Positions 59,225-64,000 of a stretch of DNA of 64,000 nt are shown here, one piece after another. The position numbers were made by a program, and so were the translations under genes. The DNA comes from Batrachochytrium dendrobatidis JAM81 (taxonomy: Eukaryota > Chytridiomycota > Chytridiomycetes > Rhizophydiales). Location: positions 3,684,532-3,748,531 of the forward strand of contig NW_006281099.1 in the NCBI RefSeq assembly GCF_000203795.2, given 5' to 3'. The notes beneath the pieces are model-generated. The model worked only from the letters and a program-made list of their open reading frames with translations, was not told the DNA's origin and did not search any database. Numbering within the stretch: position 1 is the first letter of the stretch; every line of letters begins with the position of its first letter.

Positions 59225-60543
59225 TTATTGACTAACCGAAAAATATTGGTACAGAGCGACTGCTGCAGCAACAAAAACAGGAATAATCACGTATGTCATA
59301 GGAAAAGATCTGTCATGTATGCATATCAGAGCAGTTATAAAAAGATAAAGTTTATGGATCGAGGAGAGCAGAGCAGTCGGTAGAAATGGCAAGTTCCAAT
59401 ACCAAGATCGTCACAAAGTCGTGCCGAAAAAGTCCAACATAGCAAGTTAAACCCAACGCATTGCGAATTTAAAATAAGAATATAAAAGAGTACAAAGTTA
59501 GATCGGGTTTGGTGCGCCAGTGAGCCATGAAAGCCATCTTGGAAATCGAAACCAAAACAAGAGTAGGTGCAGTGGAATTGGGAGTAAAATCAAGATTTAG
59601 AAATTGATTCATGAGCGATTTGGGAATAAAAATGAACATCAATTGTTGCAACACTATGGGGAATTGCATAATATCGTACCCTTGAGGTTGAGCAGCAGAA
59701 GATGTAGTTTCTTTCTTGGGCATCTGGGCTGCAGTGGTAGCAGATTTTAAAGTGGCAGATGCTTCCTAGTTGTACATTCAAATAAAACAGTTTAAAACGA
59801 ATTCAATAATAAACATGCACGAGATTTATAAGCAGCGGTTAGTAGCCATATAGCTCCATGTGTAAGAGGATCAGACAATTTCATGTGCACTTCAAATGTC
59901 AGCAGACACTGGTAAATTCTTACAGAAACGATTAGATCGCCAAGGTACATTTCTTTAAGAAGATCGCGGGCATCATCGGAATGACCAATTTCGTCAAAGG
60001 CTTCAGTAGCATCAAGTCCTTGTTTGCAGAACAGTTGGTGCATGAATAGTATGCAAAAGTGCACAAGTTTATCAGCGACAATAGTAGCAAGAAATTGAAG
60101 AATCAGGTATGGGTATTAGCATTCAGACAACACAGGCACGAATTCAGACGCAACCATTTAGACAGATGACAGCAATGTAACAGCTTTAGAGGCAGCCAAT
60201 TGCAAATCCAATGCAAAAGCGTCAACATACCTGCTTGCTCGATAAGGACCTCTTCACCGCCTGGATGCTAAAAGGTGATTATCAAAGAATGTATAATTGT
60301 AAATAAACGAACCGTACACAATGGCATACTATACATTGCATCACAATATAGAGTGCAGATCAATGGTATGCATGATTAGATGATTCAAGAATAGTGCCAA
60401 GGAAATGGTCAATGCGTTCAAGCGAATCTTACATCATCCAAGAACTTTGAGCAGTCGTACACTTTACCCTGAATGACCATCCATAGGTTACCTCGGGTGT
60501 TATGCTCCTTGACCTCTTCAATCGTAAAGGTTTTTCCTGTCAT
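59225..60543 (-). CDS. Cytochrome b5, tail-anchored
   Basis: Electron carrier on the ER membrane (or outer mitochondrial membrane) for desaturases and P450-linked reactions. Five exons (minus): 60543-60433, 60267-60231, 60018-59924, 59765-59680, 59309-59225; 137 residues. The heme-binding fold is complete: TFTIEEVKEHN, WMVIQGKVYDCSKFLDD, the first heme histidine in HPGGEEVL, and the second in EIGHSDDARDLL. A linker rich in Ala/Thr/Gln leads to a single C-terminal membrane helix (TYVIIPVFVAAAVALYQYF) with a short polar tail. Introns are large for this window (up to 370 nt). A copy of the dispersed repeat motif begins six bases upstream of the start codon. Confidence 0.94.
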
Positions 60544-60548
60544 ACTTG

Positions 60549-61099
60549 TTTTACAGTTGTATTCACGTAAATGGAATACTTTTTTATATTTGTCTTGCAA
60601 CAACTGCGTTTATTTTCCAAAATAAAAAATGACCAAATATATCTGCTGTGCTCATCAACTACTTTTTTACAGCCGTATTCACGTAAAATAAAATATTTGT
60701 TTTTGTCATTGAAGACGTTGGCTTTATACAAAAAAGGAATATCTGGAAAGACCATGGCATTGAAGAGGCTCTGTTGTATTCTAATATCAGATACATTCGC
60801 GCTCTAGTTCAACATATCTCAATAATGCAACAATTGTTTCCATGCCGGTCATGTCATGTTCACTTGAAATGCTTGGTCCGGAAAAAAGGAAAGTTGGAGG
60901 TTGAACCAATGTCAAGAGTGTGGAATGTATTGAAACAGAGATGTGAGCATTTGCACTGTATTCTTGTACAAGAATGAGCAGAGACCAGTCAACTAATGAG
61001 TTTATAAAACAATACTACCCAATAAGATTGACACCAAGCATGACTGTTTATCATGTAGTTTAGGTTAGTGTTTCATTTTACGTGAATACGCCTGTAATA
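60549..61099. mobile_element. MITE-like element(s), nested ends
   Basis: Two forward ends (60549-60580, with ACAGTTGTATTCACGTAAAT; and 60664-60698, with ACAGCCGTATTCACGTAAAA) face one reverse end (61066-61099, TTTCATTTTACGTGAATACG). Either a 436-bp element (60664-61099) next to a solo end or a 551-bp element with an inner insertion fits. The inner flank of the reverse end matches that of the copy at 2449. No coding capacity. The left end forms the 5' leader/promoter of cytochrome b5. Confidence 0.65.
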
Positions 61100-61845
61100 C
61101 ACAGCAACCATTGTATAATACAGACTATAATTTTAAACGTGTCCTTTTTCCTCTTTTGGCATAGTCGTACATTGCCGACTGCAAAGTTTGAAACCATATT
61201 CACTCATTGTAATCCAAATATTAGGATTGACTGTCGACATGCTCGATACAATTCGTATACGTTCGCGTTCAAGAAAACAGAGTGCATATCTTAGTGTTTA
61301 GTAAATTGTACAATCATTTCATGAAACTGGCCGTTTATGCACTTGGTATTTTTATTTAATGGTAAGCTTGGTTTTCACGTGAGTTTTAGTTTAGGGTCTG
61401 CACTGCAATTTTACAATACTGGCAGCTGGCAGACAATTTCTAAACCGCCTGTGGCTATACTATGCAGTAGGAGCGGGCCGACCACTTCCGCATTGAGTTT
61501 CAGTTGTTGGAATCGACTGGATTAGCAAGTCAGTAACTGACAAGATACTCTCGACCCAACCAAAATAGCCTTTTTAAATAAGCGTGATAAAATAGTGTAT
61601 ATGGACTAGTTACAAGCCAGTCTTTGAATTTAACCGCATTCCCTTTGCAGCAACAATCGGATCCGTCAATGGTCTACAATGGCTTTATAACCAGCGAGGC
61701 TTCACAACGACACGTGGGTTCTCGATAAATTCAAGCGTGGCTGAACGAATAAGCGGTAAACCGCTATATCCTTCATTGATTAGCCACCATTGCTAGACTA
61801 CCAATTGTAACCTGCCTCAATATATTGGATTACATCAGTTTAACA
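61100..61845. other. Intergenic, upstream of DENND11-like gene
   Basis: About 745 bp. Should contain the promoter of the next gene. ORFs of 60-70 codons at 61082-61294 and 61337-61525 show no family signal and are treated as chance. Confidence 0.4.
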
Positions 61846-64000
61846 ATGGCTTCTGCAGCCAATTATCAACAGAAACTAGTAGATGAATACATGTCAGACA
61901 GCGACTCCAACATTGCAGACATTGATGCAATAGCACACGAAATTGCAGAAGCAGCGCAAGTTCAGTCACAGTCTGGGTTACTGCAACAGCCTCATCAACC
62001 TTTAAACCACAGCGATGAAAACGTTTATGTTTGCAAGGATAAGACTGTATTGAACTACACTGAGCCATGCACATCAAGCAGTGTTATTACAACCACCGAT
62101 AACAATCCCTATATTACACCCGAGCACGATCGTTCGGGTAGTCAACACCAGTTGCAAAATCCATGGTATCCGTTTAGTCTATCGCTTCCTGCCCTATCGC
62201 CTTACACTCAAGAGGCCAATGGTAATACTCCACACCGAAGGTTACGACAGACAGCCAAGTATCATTCTCTTTCATCACTTGCCGCATTCGATCACCCATC
62301 TGGCAAAAGTACAGCCCATTCACTAAAAAACCTTAACCTGCAACGCCGGCTTCAGAATTGGCTGCCTCATGTAGTATTCAGTGGTGACCCTGAAAATTCT
62401 TCTGGAGTACGAATGAATAACCCTGTGGATCCATCGTTTGCCATGGCGGGTTTTACAACTGCCGCCAAAAGTTTTACCACTAGTCCAAGAGCCAATCCTA
62501 CTACCGCAAAGAGTACAGCCACTACCATTTCATTGCCATCCAACTCTGATACTACAGATTCTCGAACTGTTTCATTTGAGTCATCTCAGCATTCCATGTC
62601 GAATCAACCTTGTATGAGTATGCCTGTAGAGAGTCTGTTTTCAATGGAATCTCGTCGCCGGTCGATTCAGCTCATTCCATCGTTAGTATATATGCACCGC
62701 ACTTGATACAGACTCGATCGTATATTGTCATTATGGTTCTGTTGCCACACACTAACTTGTATATACAAATATAGACACGATAATCTTGTCAAGGAATCCG
62801 CTGGAACAGACAATCGATACAATGTCACGATGGATGCCATCTTTGTGGTGAGTAAACTGAAACTGTTTTGCGTAGTTGGTTGCACTCGCATCTGACTCGC
62901 TGATTACGCCACTCGGCTTGTTCACTTAATGCACTAATTTAAATCCTTTAAATTAACAATTCAATATTTTCATCTCTAGGCACACTTTAATACTCTCAAG
63001 GGCAATGTTATCGAGTATCAATTTCCTGCAGGTATGTGTGCTGCTCTTTATCCCAAGTCATTTGTATTGACGTCTGATAAACTATGCCTGTGTGATATTC
63101 TTTAATACAAGTACTAAATCCATTCGAAAATCCTTTGTTTCTAGTGGCCAACATAGCTGGTGTTGAGTATAAATCAATTCCAAGTGGTGCACATGCCATT
63201 GCTCGCGATGTCATTTATTTTACTTGCGGACTTGATAGATTTGGCATTGCAGCATTGGAAAACTTGGCATTAGGAACATCAGATGCAAGCAATAACAATG
63301 AGCGAGGTGCTCGCATTAAAGCCGTGGGAATTGTGGTTTCAAACAACGCTTCATTGTTTACCCATCTGCCCTTTCTACAACAGCAAGCTGCGCGGTTTGT
63401 TCGCAATCAAGGATCTCTAGATGATCTGATTGCTTATTTTATTAAACATCAACAGAACCCCTTTCCCTATAGGAATATGATTGAATCTTTCAGCTTGGAA
63501 AATTTCAAGATTGGACATCCAGCATCTCACTTGCCTGCAATGGTGTCGTTGTTCAAAGTCAAGATTTTTGTGCTGTGGAAATACGCATTGTTGCAAAAGC
63601 GGATTCTGTTTTACGGACAACCTCCTGTACAGCAGTCCTGCCATAATGTGGTCTGCACTACGTTGCTAACAAGCCATTCAGTTCCTGCCGGTTTCAAGGT
63701 TAAATCAAACCCTTTACATTTTATCAGCGTGGCTGATATTGACGCAGTTTCGTTTTTTGATTCATTTATTGCGTGCACGACAGAAACTATTTTTGGTACC
63801 AAACCTGTGCTGTTTGATGCGTTTGTGGAGGATACCAAGATCAATCCTGTGCGTGTAATGGGGGCCAAAAACACTCGGCCAGACGAAGGTCGTTTGGCGA
63901 CTACCAATGATGCAGACGTGTTGCGTTATGCTTCACTTAAAAAGGCAATCAGTCAAGGTTGCAGTGATCATATTTTTTTAGACGGACTAATGTCACCTAG
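61846..64000 (+). CDS. DENND11/LCHN-like DENN-family protein (3' end outside window)
   Basis: DENN proteins act on Rab GTPases as exchange factors; the LCHN/AVL9-related branch is linked to vesicle traffic. Four exons are visible: 61846-62681, 62775-62847, 62980-63031, 63145-64000 (open at the edge); about 605 residues so far. A long disordered N-terminal part (about 1-280, Ser/Thr/Pro-rich) precedes the uDENN-like start AHFNTLKGNVIEYQFPA, then GVEYKSIPSGAHAIARDVIYF, RGARIKAVGIVVSN, and the core helix KIFVLWKYALLQKRILFYG. The open frame has no stop through base 64000. Start chosen at the first ATG after several TTG codons. Confidence 0.85.

Noticed and set aside
61082..61525. ORFs of 60-70 codons upstream of the DENND11-like gene
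   Set aside because: The first overlaps a repeat end; neither shows codon bias or domains.
1..64000. CRISPR arrays, bacterial operons, ribosome binding sites, rRNA genes
   Set aside because: The DNA is eukaryotic nuclear with spliceosomal introns; no regularly spaced repeats and no rRNA sequence were seen.

Overview
The window is nuclear DNA of a zoosporic, intron-rich fungus. Genes are split by short (about 50-110 nt) GT-AG introns, and the gene set mixes fungal hallmarks with genes of flagellated cells: a myosin-motor chitin synthase and a recyclin-type F-box protein beside a CEP135-type centriole protein, gamma-SNAP, REC114-like and VPS53 genes. A chytrid, plausibly a Batrachochytrium-like species, fits best; the species is inferred from gene style and not proven.

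Layout. 1-2.5 kb: the 3' end of an unknown gene, a decayed transposon-like repeat, and a three-exon REC114-like gene. 2.5-13.3 kb: VPS53 (14 exons), alanine-glyoxylate/serine-pyruvate aminotransferase (minus), lipoyl-transfer enzyme LIPB (minus), CLP1 (plus, 53 bp from LIPB) and an intronless guanine deaminase (minus). 14.3-20.3 kb: a chitin synthase with a myosin-like domain. 21-31.3 kb: mitochondrial bL27, ZIP9-type zinc transporter, recyclin-1-like exocyst/F-box protein, UBA4/MOCS3 and QTRT2. The last two are divergent, 113 bp apart, and both serve modification of tRNA position 34. 31.3-41.6 kb: an accessory island. 41.65 kb: tRNA-Val(AAC). 42.2-64 kb: GPATCH1, CEP135-like, V-ATPase subunit c, CTNNBL1, an SV2/sugar-like MFS carrier, gamma-SNAP, cytochrome b5, and a DENND11/LCHN-like gene cut by the window end.

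The island (31264-41592) is the unusual part. It is a 10.3-kb palindrome with two arms of about 3.86 kb around a 2.6-kb centre. Each arm itself holds an inverted pair of about 1.1-kb units, so four units lie in the order + - + -. Each unit carries one tiny secreted four-cysteine protein. Promoters, 5' leaders, signal peptides and flanks are almost identical among the four, while the mature peptides differ strongly. The centre holds an HNH-nuclease-like ORF interrupted by one in-frame TGA and, on the minus strand, the wreck of a retroviral/Polinton-type integrase.

A second layer is a dispersed short inverted-repeat family. Its end motif (core GCCGTATTCACGTAAAATGG) occurs at least twelve times, bounds several 300-550 bp MITE-like elements and also the ends of the big palindrome, and overlaps the stop codons of three genes.

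Exon borders were worked out by hand from reading frame and GT/AG signals; every multi-exon model listed keeps frame across all its junctions. No database search was possible.
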